DNA of 64,000 bases from Ornithinimicrobium sp. CNJ-824 (lineage in GTDB: Bacteria; Actinomycetota; Actinomycetes; Actinomycetales; Dermatophilaceae): the NCBI RefSeq assembly GCF_001942405.1, contig NZ_MKKA01000007.1, positions 1-64,000 on the forward strand, read 5' to 3'. Each line of letters starts with the position of its first letter. The stretch's first letter is position 1. A program made the translations under genes and the position numbers. The notes below the pieces were generated by a model. It was not told where the DNA came from. It searched no databases and saw only the letters and a list, made by a program, of their open reading frames with translations. This document shows, piece by piece, positions 27,700 through 37,754 of this stretch.

Positions 27700-28359
27700 A
27701 TGCTCATCGCCGAAGAACTGCTCCTCGTCGGGACCTCCCCCGAGGGCCGCAACCTGCTGGGCAGCTCCCGGACGGTCGTCCTCGGCGGCGCGCTGCTGAC
27801 CGAGCTGGCCCTGCGCGAACGTCTGGACGTCGACGGGCGCAAGCGGCTGCGGGTCCTGGACGGTGGCACGATCGGCGAGCCCCTGCTCGACGAGGCCCTG
27901 GTCCGCTTCGCCGAGCGGGAGGGCAAGAAGCCCAAGGACGCGCTCGACCGGGTGGGCAAGAAGCTCCAGCAGCCCCTGCTGGACAGCCTCGTCCGGCGCG
28001 AGCTGGTGCGCCCCGAACCGGTCAAGGCCCTCGGGCTCACGCTGACGACCCGCTGGCCGGTCCTCATGAGCGGCCCGCGCGACGCCGTGGTCGGCGACCT
28101 CGCCACCGTCGTCACGGGCGCCCGCGAGCCGGACTCCCGCACCGGCGCGCTGATCTCGCTCCTGCACGCCGTCGACGCCCTGCCCAAGGTTCTGACCACG
28201 GAGATGCGGCCCGGGATGACCAACGGCGAGGTCAAGCGGCGTGGCAAGGAGATCAGCAAGGGACGCTGGGCGCCGGAGGCCGTGGCCACGGCGGTGGCGG
28301 AGCTCAACACCGCCATGATGGCGGCCGTGATGGCCGGCGGGGCCGCGAGCTCGAGCTGA
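27700..28359 (+). CDS. GPP34 family (Golgi phosphoprotein 3-like) protein
   Basis: The 219-residue protein has the GPP34 layout: MLIAEELLLVGTSPEGR, LGGALLTELALRERLDVDG, PLLDEALVRFAE and a helical C-terminus. Eukaryotic GOLPH3 binds PI4P; bacterial members are of unknown function and common in actinobacteria. There is no signal or membrane segment. A GGCATACC octamer lies nine bases before the ATG. Confidence 0.9.
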   Translation: MLIAEELLLVGTSPEGRNLLGSSRTVVLGGALLTELALRERLDVDGRKRLRVLDGGTIGEPLLDEALVRFAEREGKKPKDALDRVGKKLQQPLLDSLVRRELVRPEPVKALGLTLTTRWPVLMSGPRDAVVGDLATVVTGAREPDSRTGALISLLHAVDALPKVLTTEMRPGMTNGEVKRRGKEISKGRWAPEAVATAVAELNTAMMAAVMAGGAASSS

Positions 28360-28375
28360 CGACCACCGCCCGGGC

Positions 28376-29002
28376 TCAGTGACCCCGGTCGAGCCACTCC
28401 TGACGGTGCGGCTTCTCCGCGCCGATCGTCGTGGTCCCGCCGTGCCCGGTGTGCACGACGGTCTCCTCCGGCAGGACGAGGAGCTTGTCGGTGATCGATG
28501 CCACGATCGTGGGGAAGTCGCTGAACGAGCGTCCCGTCGCCCCGGGGCCGCCCTCGAAGAGGGTGTCCCCGGAGAACACCACGCCCAGCTCCGGCACGTG
28601 GAAGCAGCAGGCGCCCGGGCTGTGACCAGGCGTGTGCAGCACGTGCAGGGTGACCCCGGCGACCTCGAACGTCATGCCGTCGGACAGCTCCCCTCCGGGC
28701 GCGATGTCGTGCACCCGGTCCCACAGCATCTGGTCCTCGGGGTGCAGGTATGTCGTGGCTCCCGTGCGACGGGCCACCTCGGGGGCGGCGTCGATGTGGT
28801 CGTCGTGCCCGTGGGTCAGCAGCAGGGCCCGGACCGACCGGCCGCCGACCGCCTCGACCACCACGTCCGCGTCGTGGGGGGCGTCGACGACGATGCACTC
28901 CTCGTCGTCGCCGATCACCCACACGTTGTTGTCGACCTCCCAGGTGCCGCCGTCGAGGCTGAAGGTGCCGGTGGTCACGGCGTGGTCGATGCGGGCGGTC
29001 AT
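28376..29002 (-). CDS. Metallo-beta-lactamase-fold hydrolase, partner of the mycothiol-dependent dehydrogenase
   Basis: The 208-residue protein has the metal motif [10 protein letters not shown] (HxHxDH, about residues 62-71), [24 protein letters not shown] and a late VVHTGHG, the full glyoxalase-II-like metal set. ATG 29002 overlaps the dehydrogenase stop by four bases (ATGA). In mycothiol users the same pair occurs with MscR, where the hydrolase probably opens S-formylmycothiol to formate. That role is inferred from this neighbourhood. Confidence 0.9.
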   Translation of the reverse strand: MTARIDHAVTTGTFSLDGGTWEVDNNVWVIGDDEECIVVDAPHDADVVVEAVGGRSVRALLLTHGHDDHIDAAPEVARRTGATTYLHPEDQMLWDRVHDIAPGGELSDGMTFEVAGVTLHVLHTPGHSPGACCFHVPELGVVFSGDTLFEGGPGATGRSFSDFPTIVASITDKLLVLPEETVVHTGHGGTTTIGAEKPHRQEWLDRGH

Positions 29003-30152
29003 GCGGAGGCCTCCTCGGTGGTGGTCGTGCCGGCCTGCTGTCCGCGGGCCGCGGCGGCCGTCTCGTCGACGATGACGACGGAGCGCAGCACGTCGCCGGC
29101 GTGCATCTTCTCGAACGCGGCCTCGACGTCGCCCAGTCCGATCGTCTCGCTGACGAAGTCGTCGAGGTTGAACCGGCCCTGGCGGTAGAGGTCGATAAGC
29201 ATGGGGAAGTCGCGCGAGGGCAGGGCGTCGCCGTACCAGCTGGACTTCAGCGCGCCGCCGCGGCCGAAGACGTCGAGCAGCGGCAGGGTGATCTCCATCT
29301 CGGGCGTGGGGACGCCGACGAGTACGACGGTACCGGCGAGGTCGCGGGCGTAGAACGCCTGCTGGTAGGTCTCCGGACGGCCCACCGCGTCGACGACGAC
29401 GTCCGCACCGACCCCGCCGGTGAGCTCCTGGATCGCGGCCACCGGGTCGGTGCCCGAGGAGTTGACCGTGTGGGTGGCGCCGAAGCCGCGGGCCGCCTCC
29501 AGCTTCCGGTCGTCGATGTCGACCGCGATGATCGTCGTGGCGCCGGCCAGCCGGGCCCCCGCGATGGCGGCGTCGCCCACCCCGCCGCAGCCGATGACGG
29601 CGACCGAGTCGCCGCGGGTGACGTTGCCGGTGTTGACCGCCGCGCCGAAGCCCGCCATGACGCCGCAGCCGAGCAGCCCGGCGGCGACCGCGGGAGCCTC
29701 CCGGTCGACCTTGGTGCACTGGCCGGCGTGCACGAGGGTCTTCTCGATGAAGGCGCCGATGCCCAGCGCGGGGGTCAGCTCGGTGCCGTCCTCGGCCAGG
29801 GTCATCCTCTGGCTCGCGTTGTGCGTGTTGAAGCAGTACCACGGCTTGCCCTTGGCGCACGCGCGGCAGTGCCCGCAGACGGCGCGCCAGTTGAGGACGA
29901 CGTAGTCCCCGGGCTCGACGTCGGTGACGCCCTCCCCGACGGCCTCCACGGTGCCGGCGGCCTCGTGCCCCAGCAGGAACGGGAAGTCGTCGTTGATGCC
30001 GCCCTCGCGGTAGTGCAGGTCGGTGTGGCAGACGCCGCAGGCTCGATCTTCACCACGGCCTCGCCGGGGCCCGGGTCGGGCACGACGACGTCGACGACCT
30101 CGACGTCGGCTCCCTTGCTGCGGGCGATGACACCCTTGACGGTGCTGGGCAC
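28999..30152 (-). CDS. mscR: S-(hydroxymethyl)mycothiol dehydrogenase / S-nitrosomycothiol reductase (frameshifted in this sequence)
   Basis: This zinc-dependent class III-type alcohol dehydrogenase oxidises the formaldehyde-mycothiol adduct with NAD+ and can reduce S-nitrosomycothiol. GTG 30152 follows AGGAGG and reads [20 protein letters not shown]. After VVKIEP the conserved [14 protein letters not shown] is in the next frame, so one base is missing near 30040. The rest is clean: [15 protein letters not shown] (structural zinc cysteines), [35 protein letters not shown] (NAD site). Restored length is about 384 residues. Confidence 0.92.
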
Positions 30153-30241
30153 GACAACCTCCTGGTCACGGGGAACGGTGCCCCCAGCCAACCCGGCGGC
30201 GGGGCGGGACGCAAGTGCGGCCCCGGGACACCGATTGCGTC

Positions 30242-31825
30242 TTAGAGCATGGTCAGCAGCTGGGCGACGAGGATCTTGACGACCATCGCCACCGGGTAGA
30301 CCATCGCGTAGCCCAGGGCCACCCGCTGGTCGTGGTGGGTCTGCTCCTGCGCGTGCGCCAGGATGGCCGGCTGGGTCTGCGAGCCGGACAGGACGCCGGC
30401 CAGCCGGGGCCCGGCCTGCCGCAGCCAGGCCCTGCCCAGCAGGAGGAGCACGGCCGCGTGCACGGTGGTGACGACCAGGCCGGCCAGCACCAGCTGCAGC
30501 CCGAGCGGGCTGGCGAGCGCGTCGACGAAGGCCGATCCGGCACGGCCGCCTGCGTAGGCCAGGAAGACGAGCAGCCCGATCTGCGTCAGCGTCTCGGCGG
30601 CCTGGTGGGGCAGGGTCCACACGAGCCTGCCGGTGCGTCCGGCGCGGCCCAGCAGAAGACCCACGACGAGCGGTCCGGCCGCCTGGCCGAGCTCCAGCGA
30701 CCCGAGCCCCGGCACGGGGACCGGCAGCGCGCCCAGCGCGAGCCCGGCCGTCAGCCCCAGCGCGAGACCGAGGGGGTTGATGTCCGCGGTCCCGTGCTCG
30801 CTGTCCCCCAGGTATGCCGCCACGAGCCTCATCTGCTCGCGCGGCGCCGCGACGCGGATCCGGTCCCCCGCCTGCAGCACCAGGTCGTCGGTGGCCAGGA
30901 CGTCCTGGTCGGCCCGGCGCACCCTGGTCGCGCGGGCGCCGAACCGGGCGAACAGGTCCAGGTCGGCCACCGTCCGGCCGTAGAACCGGCGCTCGGACAG
31001 CACGATCCGCCGGTAGTCCACGTCGGTGCGCTCGGCCTCCAGGTGGGTGGCCGCCCGCCGACCCAGCTGCTTGGTCAGGTGCCGCAGCGCCCGGTCGGGA
31101 CCGATGGCCAGCACCTGGTCCCCGGGCCGCAGGAGGGTGTCCCCCTGGGCCATCCGCACCTCCCCGGCGGCGTCCTGGTAGCGGGAGAACAGCACCCGGC
31201 CGTGGGGTGTCCAGCTCAGCTCGGCCACGGTGAGCGCGTTGTCGCGCTCGACGAGGATGGTGGCGTTGCGCACCTCGGTGGGCCGGGCCCGGTCGTCGGC
31301 CGTGGGGTGCCGGTCGCCGCTGCGCAGCGCCCAGGTCGCCGCGGCGAGCATGACCACCACTCCCCCCACGTAGCTCATCGAGTAGGCCACCGTGGGGTCG
31401 GGCGAGCCGTCCAGCCGCAGGATCGCGGCGGCCAGCGCCGGGGTGTTGTTCAGCGCCCCGGCGTAGAGGCCGGCGGTGCTCCCGGCGCTGAGTCCCAGCA
31501 GCCGGCCGATCCCCCAGGTGAGCACGCCGAGCGCGAGGAGGGTGGCCACGACCATGCTGACCGGCCGGAGGCCGGTGCGCAGCGAGGCGAAGAAGGAGGG
31601 GCCGGCGGTGACCCCGACGGCGTAGGCGAAGACCGCCAGGCCGAAGGTGCCGAGCACCTCGGGGAGGGCCAGCCGCTCGTCGGCGGCCGAGAAGGCCAGC
31701 GCGGTGAAGAGGACGGCCGCCGGGCCCAGCGAGACCCGACGCAGCCGGACCGCGCCGACGGCGGTGCCGATCGCCAGGACGGCGAACAGGAGCAGGACGG
31801 GACGTCCCGCCAGGAGGTCGGCCAC
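30242..31825 (-). CDS. AspT/YidE-type membrane transporter with two TrkA-C (RCK_C) domains
   Basis: The 527-residue protein has the duplicated layout of this family: about five hydrophobic segments, two cytosolic TrkA-C domains (about 185-345; GDQVLAIGPDRAL and GDRIRVAAPREQM), then five more segments ending AMVYPVAMVVKILVAQLL. GALNNTPALAAAI and SGSQTQPAILAHA are the matching repeat motifs of the two halves. AspT is an aspartate:alanine exchanger; the substrate here is unknown. I chose GTG 31825 because residues further upstream look non-coding; no strong ribosome site is visible. Confidence 0.85.
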   Translation of the reverse strand: MADLLAGRPVLLLFAVLAIGTAVGAVRLRRVSLGPAAVLFTALAFSAADERLALPEVLGTFGLAVFAYAVGVTAGPSFFASLRTGLRPVSMVVATLLALGVLTWGIGRLLGLSAGSTAGLYAGALNNTPALAAAILRLDGSPDPTVAYSMSYVGGVVVMLAAATWALRSGDRHPTADDRARPTEVRNATILVERDNALTVAELSWTPHGRVLFSRYQDAAGEVRMAQGDTLLRPGDQVLAIGPDRALRHLTKQLGRRAATHLEAERTDVDYRRIVLSERRFYGRTVADLDLFARFGARATRVRRADQDVLATDDLVLQAGDRIRVAAPREQMRLVAAYLGDSEHGTADINPLGLALGLTAGLALGALPVPVPGLGSLELGQAAGPLVVGLLLGRAGRTGRLVWTLPHQAAETLTQIGLLVFLAYAGGRAGSAFVDALASPLGLQLVLAGLVVTTVHAAVLLLLGRAWLRQAGPRLAGVLSGSQTQPAILAHAQEQTHHDQRVALGYAMVYPVAMVVKILVAQLLTML

Positions 31826-31902
31826 GTGACCCGAGTCTACGCCCGCCCGGACGACCGACGGACCCGCTGGACGACGGTCCGGCACGGGTCCACAGTGGAC
31901 GG

Positions 31903-32442
31903 ATGGCGCTGCAGCACCCCGCGGGCCGGGACGGGCCGGTGGGCGACGACCGGCACGAGTCCCGCGACGAGCGGATGGACCGCAACTTCGTCGAGCTCCT
32001 GCAGGAGCTGCGCGTGCTGCAGACCGGCACCCAGATCCTGGCGGGATTCCTCATGACGCTGCCCTTCCAGGCCCGCTTCCCCGACCTGACCGGCGAGCAG
32101 CGCGCCGTCTTCCTCGTGGCGATCGTCCTCGCCTTCCTCACCACGGTGCTGCTCGTGGGCCCGGTCAGCCTGCACCGTGCCCTGTTCCGGCAGCACCGCA
32201 AGGACGACCTGGTCCAGGTCTCCCACCGGATGGCACGGGCCGGCCTGGTCACCCTCGGGCTGACGATGACGGCCGTGCTCGTCCTCATCTTCGGGGTGGT
32301 GCTGGGTCGCACCGCCGGGTATGCCGCGGGCGTGGCGGCGCTGCTGGTCTTCGGTTCCCTGTGGTGGGGCCTCCCGGCGTGGATGCGCCGACGGCCGGCA
32401 CGGTCCGGGACCGGTTCGCCGGGTGAACCTACGCGAGCGTAG
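31903..32442 (+). CDS. DUF6328 family membrane protein
   Basis: The 179-residue protein has a polar N-terminus with [24 protein letters not shown], the family's opening motif, followed by about four membrane segments (near 40-55, 68-88, 113-133, 137-155) and a basic tail. It has no known activity. An internal ATG at 31975 (MDRNFVELL) is an alternative start closer to the conserved region. Confidence 0.8.
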   Translation: MALQHPAGRDGPVGDDRHESRDERMDRNFVELLQELRVLQTGTQILAGFLMTLPFQARFPDLTGEQRAVFLVAIVLAFLTTVLLVGPVSLHRALFRQHRKDDLVQVSHRMARAGLVTLGLTMTAVLVLIFGVVLGRTAGYAAGVAALLVFGSLWWGLPAWMRRRPARSGTGSPGEPTRA

Positions 32443-32451
32443 GTTTGTCCC

Positions 32452-34155
32452 GTGACGAGTGCGCAGCCCCTGATCCCGCTGACCGTCGACCCGGCTCCGT
32501 CGACCACCGCCCTGCTCGAGCAGGCCGCCCGCCGGTGGCCCGACCGGGTGGCCGTCGACTTCCTCGGTGCGACGACGACCTACGCCCGGCTCGCCGACCA
32601 GGTGGCCGCCGCGGCCCAGGTGCTCCGCGACCTCGGCGTCGGCCCCGGGGACCGCGTGGCCCTGGTCCTGCCCAACTGCCCCCAGCACGTCGTCGCCTTC
32701 TACGCGATCACCTCGCTGGGGGCCACCGTCGCCGAGCACAACCCGCTCGCGGCCCCCGCGGAGGTGCAGGCCCAGCTGCAGCTGCACGGGGCGAGGGTCG
32801 TGGTGGCGTGGGAGCACGCCGTCGCGGCCGTCCTGCCGGAGGAGGGGCAGGACCGGACCGTCCTCGCCGTCAACCTCGCGGCGGCGATGCCGCGGCGGAC
32901 CCGGCTGCTGCTGCGGCTCCCCGTCAGGGCGGCCCGTGCCCAGCGCGCGAAGCTGCGGGCCCCGGTCCCCGACGAGGTCGGCTCCTGGGACGACCGGGTC
33001 GCCGCCGCCCAGGGCCAGCGCAGCGCACCGCACCGGCCCTACGAGCCGACCCCGGACGACGTCGCGGTCCTGCTGCCCACCGGCGGCACGACCGGAACCC
33101 CCAAGCTGGTGCCGCTGACGCAGGCCAACCTCATGGCCAACGTCGCGCAGGGCCGTCAGTGGGTGCCCGGCCTGCGGGAGGGCGAGGAGACCTTCGGTGC
33201 GGTGCTGCCGTTCTTCCACGCCTTCGGGATGACGCTGTCGCTGACCTTCGCGGTGTCGATGGGCGCCACCCAGGTGGTCCTGCCGAACTTCGACGTCGAC
33301 ATGGTGCTGGCGGCGATGCGGCGACGGCCCTGGACCTTCCTGGCCGGCGTCCCGCCGATGCTCGACCGCCTGGCGGCCTCGGCGACGGCGGAGGACCCGC
33401 AGCTGCTGCGTCCGTTGCGCTACGCCATCTCCGGGGCGATGGCCCTGCAGCCCGAGATCGCCGACCGCTGGGAGACGGCGACGGGAGGCCTGGTCATCGA
33501 GGGATACGGCATGACCGAGTGCTCGCCCATCGCGCTGGGCAACCCCTTCGGGCCGGAGAGGCGTCCCGGCACGCTGGGGATCCCGTTCCCGGGCACCGAG
33601 ATCCGCGTCGTCGACCCCGACCTGGTGGAGGAGGACCCCGACGCCCCGGACGTGCCGGACGGCGAGGTCGGGGAGCTCCAGGTCCGCGGCCCGCAGGTCT
33701 TCGGCGGCTACCTGGACGCCCCGGAGGAGACCGCCCAGGTGCTGCTTCCCGGGGGGTGGCTGCGCACGGGCGACCTCGTGCGCCGGGACCCCGCCGACGG
33801 GTTCGTGGCCCTGGCGGACCGGCGCAAGGAGCTCATCGTCTCCGGCGGCTTCAACATCTACCCCTCGCAGGTCGAGGAGGCCGTGCGTGGGATGCCCGGT
33901 GTCGTCGACGTCGCCGTCGTCGGCCTGCCGGACACCTCCCTCGGCGAGCACGTCGTCGCCGCCCTGGTCCTCGAACCGGGGGCGTCGGTGGACCTGGCGT
34001 CCGTGCGGGAGTGGTTGCAGGACAAGGTCTCCCGGTACGCGGTGCCGCGGGACCTGCATGTCCTCGACGACCTGCCGCGCAGCCAGCTGGGCAAGGTGCT
34101 GCGCCGCCACGTGCGCGAGCGGATCCTCGCCCTGCGGGAGCGGTCCGGCGGCTGA
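32452..34155 (+). CDS. Long-chain fatty-acid-CoA ligase family (AMP-binding) enzyme
   Basis: The 567-residue enzyme activates a carboxylic acid with ATP and transfers it to CoA. The P-loop [17 protein letters not shown] (about 205-221), [26 protein letters not shown] and [20 protein letters not shown] are the adenylate-forming motifs in order, and [12 protein letters not shown] carries the catalytic Lys. No CoA-independent fusion domain is seen. Substrate chain length cannot be told. It starts nine bases after DUF6328 and ends next to convergent ispF. Confidence 0.92.
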   Translation: MTSAQPLIPLTVDPAPSTTALLEQAARRWPDRVAVDFLGATTTYARLADQVAAAAQVLRDLGVGPGDRVALVLPNCPQHVVAFYAITSLGATVAEHNPLAAPAEVQAQLQLHGARVVVAWEHAVAAVLPEEGQDRTVLAVNLAAAMPRRTRLLLRLPVRAARAQRAKLRAPVPDEVGSWDDRVAAAQGQRSAPHRPYEPTPDDVAVLLPTGGTTGTPKLVPLTQANLMANVAQGRQWVPGLREGEETFGAVLPFFHAFGMTLSLTFAVSMGATQVVLPNFDVDMVLAAMRRRPWTFLAGVPPMLDRLAASATAEDPQLLRPLRYAISGAMALQPEIADRWETATGGLVIEGYGMTECSPIALGNPFGPERRPGTLGIPFPGTEIRVVDPDLVEEDPDAPDVPDGEVGELQVRGPQVFGGYLDAPEETAQVLLPGGWLRTGDLVRRDPADGFVALADRRKELIVSGGFNIYPSQVEEAVRGMPGVVDVAVVGLPDTSLGEHVVAALVLEPGASVDLASVREWLQDKVSRYAVPRDLHVLDDLPRSQLGKVLRRHVRERILALRERSGG

Positions 34156-34189
34156 GCGCCACCGCCGACCCGGCGGGCGGGCCCGGGGG

Positions 34190-34677
34190 TCAGCGCGGCG
34201 CGACCAGCGCCGTGGCGATGCCCGCCAGCCCCTCGACCCGGCCGACGAAGCCGAGCCCGTCGGTCGTCGCTGCCGAGACCGAGACCGGGGCCCCGCCCAG
34301 GGCGCTCGACATCGCGGCCTCCATCTCGGCACGCCGGGCGCGACGCGGGGACGTCGGGCCACGACCTGCACGGCGACGTTGCCGATCTGGAAACCGCCTC
34401 GCGCCAGCAGGTCCGCCACGTGCGCGAGCATCTGCGCGCCCGAGGCGCCGGCCATCTCGGGGCGGTCGGTGCCGAAGACCGACCCGAGGTCGCCGAGACC
34501 GGCGGCGGACAGCAGCGCGTTGCAGGCGGCGTGGGCGGCGACGTCGCCGTCGCTGTGCCCCTCGATGCCGCGCTCGCCCGGCCACCGGAGGCAGCCGAGC
34601 CACAGCGGCCGGTCGTCGCCCTCCGGGGCCCAGGCGTGCACGTCCACGCCGATGCCGGTGCGGGGCAGCGGGGTCAC
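34190..34677 (-). CDS. ispF: 2-C-methyl-D-erythritol 2,4-cyclodiphosphate synthase (frameshifted in this sequence)
   Basis: This MEP-pathway enzyme makes the cyclodiphosphate precursor of isoprenoids. The N-terminal frame from GTG 34677 has GIGVDVHAW (metal Asp and His), [17 protein letters not shown] and [11 protein letters not shown]. After VAPR the sequence [14 protein letters not shown] continues in another frame, so one C is missing near 34335. The C-terminus reads [24 protein letters not shown]; the usual GRGEG is GRVEG here. Restored length is about 162 residues. It lies 22 bases after ispD. Confidence 0.93.
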
Positions 34678-34699
34678 CGGGTGGCCCTCGGGTCGGTGG

Positions 34700-35505
34700 T
34701 CACGGTCGCTCCCGTCCGTCCTCGCCCGCGGTCAGCCAGGCGGCCGCCACCTCCAGGTCGTGGGGCGTGGTGATCTTCATCGCCCGGGGCGACCCCTCGA
34801 CGACCGTGACCCGCCCGCCGTGCGCCTCGACGAGTCCGCAGTCGTCGGTGACCGTCGGCGGCCCGCCGCCCGCGGCGTGTTCGCCCTCGCCCCCGCCCGG
34901 CCCGCCGCGAAGGGCGGCGTGGGCGCGTTCCAGCGTCTCGCGCAGGAAGCCCTGCGGAGTCTGGACGGCCCTCAGGCGGGACCGGTCGAGGGTGGCGACC
35001 ACGGTCTCGACGCCGGTCGGCCCGGACCGGACCTGCTTGATCGTGTCGGTCACCGCCACGGCCGGGGTGACCGCCGGGTGGCCGGAGTGCACCGCGTGGA
35101 CGACCCGGTCGAAGACCTCGACAGGGGTCAGCGCCCGGGCCGCGTCGTGCACCAGGACCACCCCCACGCGCCGGGGGAGCGCCGCCAGCCCGATGGCCAC
35201 CGAGTCCGACCGCTCGGCCCCTCCGGCCACCACCTGGACCCGGCCGCGGCGCGGGTCGTCGAGGGCGCGGACGGACGCGGCCACCTCGGCGAGGGCCGCC
35301 TCGTCAGGGGGAGCCACGACGACGACGTCGGTGATCGCCCGGCAGCGCAGCGCTCCCCGCAGGGCGTGCACCAGCACCGGGGCGGCAGCCGTGCCGGAAC
35401 CGAGCGGCACGAGCGCTTGGGGCGGCCGGCGCCCAGCCGGGTGCCGCTCCCGGCGGCGACAAGGATGAGGCCAGCACCGACGGTGTCGTCGGGCCGGCCG
35501 GACAT
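34700..35505 (-). CDS. ispD: 2-C-methyl-D-erythritol 4-phosphate cytidylyltransferase (frameshifted in this sequence)
   Basis: This MEP-pathway enzyme makes CDP-methylerythritol. From ATG 35505 the protein starts [20 protein letters not shown] and reads [10 protein letters not shown] (CTP-binding loop). The continuation [19 protein letters not shown] is one frame away, so one G is missing near 35416. Later motifs are [26 protein letters not shown] and TDDCGLVEA. Restored length is about 269 residues; a Gly-rich insertion [15 protein letters not shown] (about 200) is unusual. CarD is encoded immediately upstream. Confidence 0.93.
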
Positions 35506-35510
35506 CCTGC

Positions 35511-35993
35511 TCAGGAGGCGAGGACCTCGTCGAGGGTGGCCTCGGCGGTGTCCTCGTTGGTCTTCTCCGCCAGCGCGAGCTCGGAGACGAGGATCTGGCG
35601 GGCCTTGCTCAGCAGCCTCTTCTCGCCGGTCGAGAGGCCGCGGTCCTTGTCGCGGCGCCACAGGTCGCGGACGACCTCGGCCACCTTGATGACGTCGCCG
35701 GAGGCGAGCTTCTCCAGGTTGGCCTTGTAGCGGCGCGACCAGTTGGTCGGCTCCTCGGTGTGCTCGGCGCGCAGCACCGCGAACACCTTGTCGAGGCCGT
35801 CCTTGCCGACGACGTCGCGGACGCCGACGAGGTCGCAGTTCTCCGCCGGGACCTCGATGGTGAGGTCCCCCTGGGCCACCTTGAGCTTGAGGTACAGCTT
35901 CTCCTCACCCTTGATGGTGCGTGTCTTCATCTCTTCGATGAGAGCGGCTCCGTGATGCGGGTACACAACCGTCTCGCCGACCTTGAACGTCAT
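35511..35993 (-). CDS. carD: CarD-family RNA-polymerase-binding transcription regulator
   Basis: The 160-residue protein begins [21 protein letters not shown], the RNA-polymerase-interacting Tudor-like domain of CarD, and ends in the helical DNA-binding domain ([31 protein letters not shown] with conserved Trp). CarD stabilises open complexes at rRNA and many other promoters and is essential in mycobacteria. It heads the ispD-ispF operon as in most actinobacteria. Confidence 0.96.
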   Translation of the reverse strand: MTFKVGETVVYPHHGAALIEEMKTRTIKGEEKLYLKLKVAQGDLTIEVPAENCDLVGVRDVVGKDGLDKVFAVLRAEHTEEPTNWSRRYKANLEKLASGDVIKVAEVVRDLWRRDKDRGLSTGEKRLLSKARQILVSELALAEKTNEDTAEATLDEVLAS

Positions 35994-36065
35994 TCAGATA
36001 GCCCCTTTCGCGGACCCTCAGGATATCACGGGGAACTCGCCCGGGGGAATCCGTCGACGACATCT

Positions 36066-36165
36066 GTGCAGGTCAGCGGCCTACCACACCCCGGGGGTAT
36101 GCCGTGCACGCGCCGAGGGCGGCGCTCACCGGCCCCCCGGGGAGCGCCGTCGGTGCAGGTCAGCG
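36066..36165. repeat. Direct repeat GTGCAGGTCAGCG, two copies
   Basis: Identical 13-mers lie at 36066-36078 and 36153-36165, 87 bases apart, in the space between divergent carD and the lipoprotein gene. A regulatory role is possible but unproven. Confidence 0.45.
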
Positions 36166-36211
36166 CGGGTCGGGACCGTCGCGGGGACGGGCACCCACTA
36201 GGCTGTGCCGC

Positions 36212-36760
36212 GTGACCACTGCACCCTCGCCCCGTACGCGCCGCAGCGCCGTGCTGCTCACCGCCGCCGCGGTGGGCGCGGTGGCCCTCAGCGGCTGCTC
36301 GACCACGAACCCCGCGACCACCCTCCTGCGCTACGCCCCGTCCGACGGCGTCGAGATGGACGGCGAGAGCATCGCCGTGCGCAACCTGATCGTCGTCAGC
36401 CAGGGCGACGGCGCCCCGGGCGTGGTGTCCGGGTCGGTCGTCAACTCCGGCACCGAGTCCGCGACGTTGACGGTGACCGTGGACGGCCAGGAGGCGACGC
36501 CCGAGGTGACCGTGGAGCCGGGGCAGGCCGTCCGGCTGGACGGGGCCCAGGCCGACGGGTCCGAGGGCGAGCGCCTCACCGTCGACGGCGTGGACGTCCC
36601 TGCGGGGCGGGTCGTCGAGGTGCGGGTCCAGGGTGGCGGGGAGACCCTGGCCGCCGACGCCCCGGTGCTGCTGCCGCAGGGTCCCTACGAGGACTACGCG
36701 GACGACGCCGGCGGCACCGTCGAGCCCCCGCAGGCCGACGAGGACGACGCCGACCACTGA
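36212..36760 (+). CDS. Hypothetical lipoprotein
   Basis: The 182-residue product has a lipoprotein signal (RRSAVLLTAAAVGAVALSGC; lipobox LSGC, Cys about 29), a beta-rich domain (NLIVVSQGDGAPGVVSGSVV, TLTVTVDGQ) like a small DUF4307/copper-chaperone-type Ig fold, and an acidic tail (PPQADEDDADH). I do not recognise a specific family. GTG 36212 is the only start giving a complete signal sequence. Confidence 0.75.
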   Translation: MTTAPSPRTRRSAVLLTAAAVGAVALSGCSTTNPATTLLRYAPSDGVEMDGESIAVRNLIVVSQGDGAPGVVSGSVVNSGTESATLTVTVDGQEATPEVTVEPGQAVRLDGAQADGSEGERLTVDGVDVPAGRVVEVRVQGGGETLAADAPVLLPQGPYEDYADDAGGTVEPPQADEDDADH

Positions 36761-36826
36761 CGTCCGGGCCGGCACCGGGCACCGACGTCCGGGGGCCGGG
36801 TCCGCCAGGCGGTTCAGCCCGCAGGT

Positions 36827-37531
36827 TCAGATGCCGGCCCGGGGCACCCCGCCGCCGCCGAGGTGGTCGCGGGAGGCGGCCTCCTGCTCGTCCATCCAGA
36901 CGCCGGTGACCAGGTAGACGACCCGGATGGCCACCGACACGGCGTGGTCGGCGAACCGCTCGTAGTAGCGCGAGAGCAGGGTGGCGTCGATGGCCGCCTG
37001 GGTGCCGCCGTCCCACTCCGGCTCCAGGAGGATGCGGAAGACCTCGCGGTGCAGCCGGTCCATGGTGTCGTCCTGCTGCTGCAGCTCGGCGGCGCCGGAG
37101 GCGTCCTGGGCCGAGACGATCTCCCCCGACCGCAGGCACATGGCCTGGGCGTGCTCCGACATCTGGGCGAAGACGTCGGTCAGCTCGCCGGAGACGGCGC
37201 ACACCGGGTAGCGCAACCGGGCCAGCTTGGCCACGTGCCTGGCCAGGTCGCCGCAGCGCTCCAGGTCGGCGCTCATCCGCAGGGTGGTGACCAGCTGGCG
37301 CAGGTCGGTGGCGACGGGCTGCTGGCGCGCGATGGCGTCGATCGCCCGGTTGTCCAGGTCCCTGCGCAGGGCGTCGATCTGCTCGTCCTCGCTGATCACC
37401 TGCTCCGCCAGCTCCAGGTCGGCGTCGAGCAGCGCCCGCGTCGCGCGCTCCAGGGCCTGCGCCGACAGCCGGCTCAGCTCGACGAGCTCGTCGGAGAGCG
37501 TCTCGAGCTCCTCGTGGAACAGACTGCGCAT
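36827..37531 (-). CDS. phoU: Phosphate signalling protein PhoU
   Basis: The 234-residue protein has the two three-helix PhoU repeats: FHEELETLSDELVELSRLS, DDTMDRLHREVF with the acidic metal-binding helices ADLERCGDLARHVAKLARL and YYERFADHAVSVAIRVVYLVTG. PhoU couples the Pst phosphate importer to the SenX3/RegX3 kinase pair, which is encoded divergently. I chose ATG 37531 (MRSLFHEEL), the usual PhoU start. Confidence 0.94.
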   Translation of the reverse strand: MRSLFHEELETLSDELVELSRLSAQALERATRALLDADLELAEQVISEDEQIDALRRDLDNRAIDAIARQQPVATDLRQLVTTLRMSADLERCGDLARHVAKLARLRYPVCAVSGELTDVFAQMSEHAQAMCLRSGEIVSAQDASGAAELQQQDDTMDRLHREVFRILLEPEWDGGTQAAIDATLLSRYYERFADHAVSVAIRVVYLVTGVWMDEQEAASRDHLGGGGVPRAGI

Positions 37532-37643
37532 CGGATCGACCGGTCCTTTCGTGGTGGACGTCGTGGGGGGCGCCCCGGGGCCAGGTCCCCATGGTCCCTG
37601 GACCGTCCCGGCGGGGTCCGCGCGGACCACCCTGGCAGCGGCG

Positions 37644-37672
37644 TGTGAACACCGTACGACACGCAGGTGAAC
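37644..37672 (-). promoter_or_regulatory. Candidate PHO box (two GTTCACN half-sites)
   Basis: On the minus strand GTTCACC (37672-37666) and GTTCACA (37650-37644) are 22 bases apart, two units of the 11-base PHO-box spacing known for PhoP/RegX3 in actinobacteria. The site lies 113 bases upstream of phoU and 83 upstream of senX3, so RegX3 could control either. Confidence 0.5.
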
Positions 37673-37754
37673 TCTGGGCCGCCAGCACCCGGCCGTCAGC
37701 GGTCCTGCCCTGCGGAGGTCCGGCCGTGCCCGTCGCGCGGCCTAGGCTGGTCCC

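Noticed and set aside
34190-35505. ispD and ispF as decayed pseudogenes
   Set aside because: No other isoprenoid route is visible, the genes are otherwise perfect, and equal one-base losses occur in many genes.
36066-36165. Riboswitch or attenuator upstream of carD or the lipoprotein
   Set aside because: Only a 13-base direct repeat is seen; no conserved riboswitch core.
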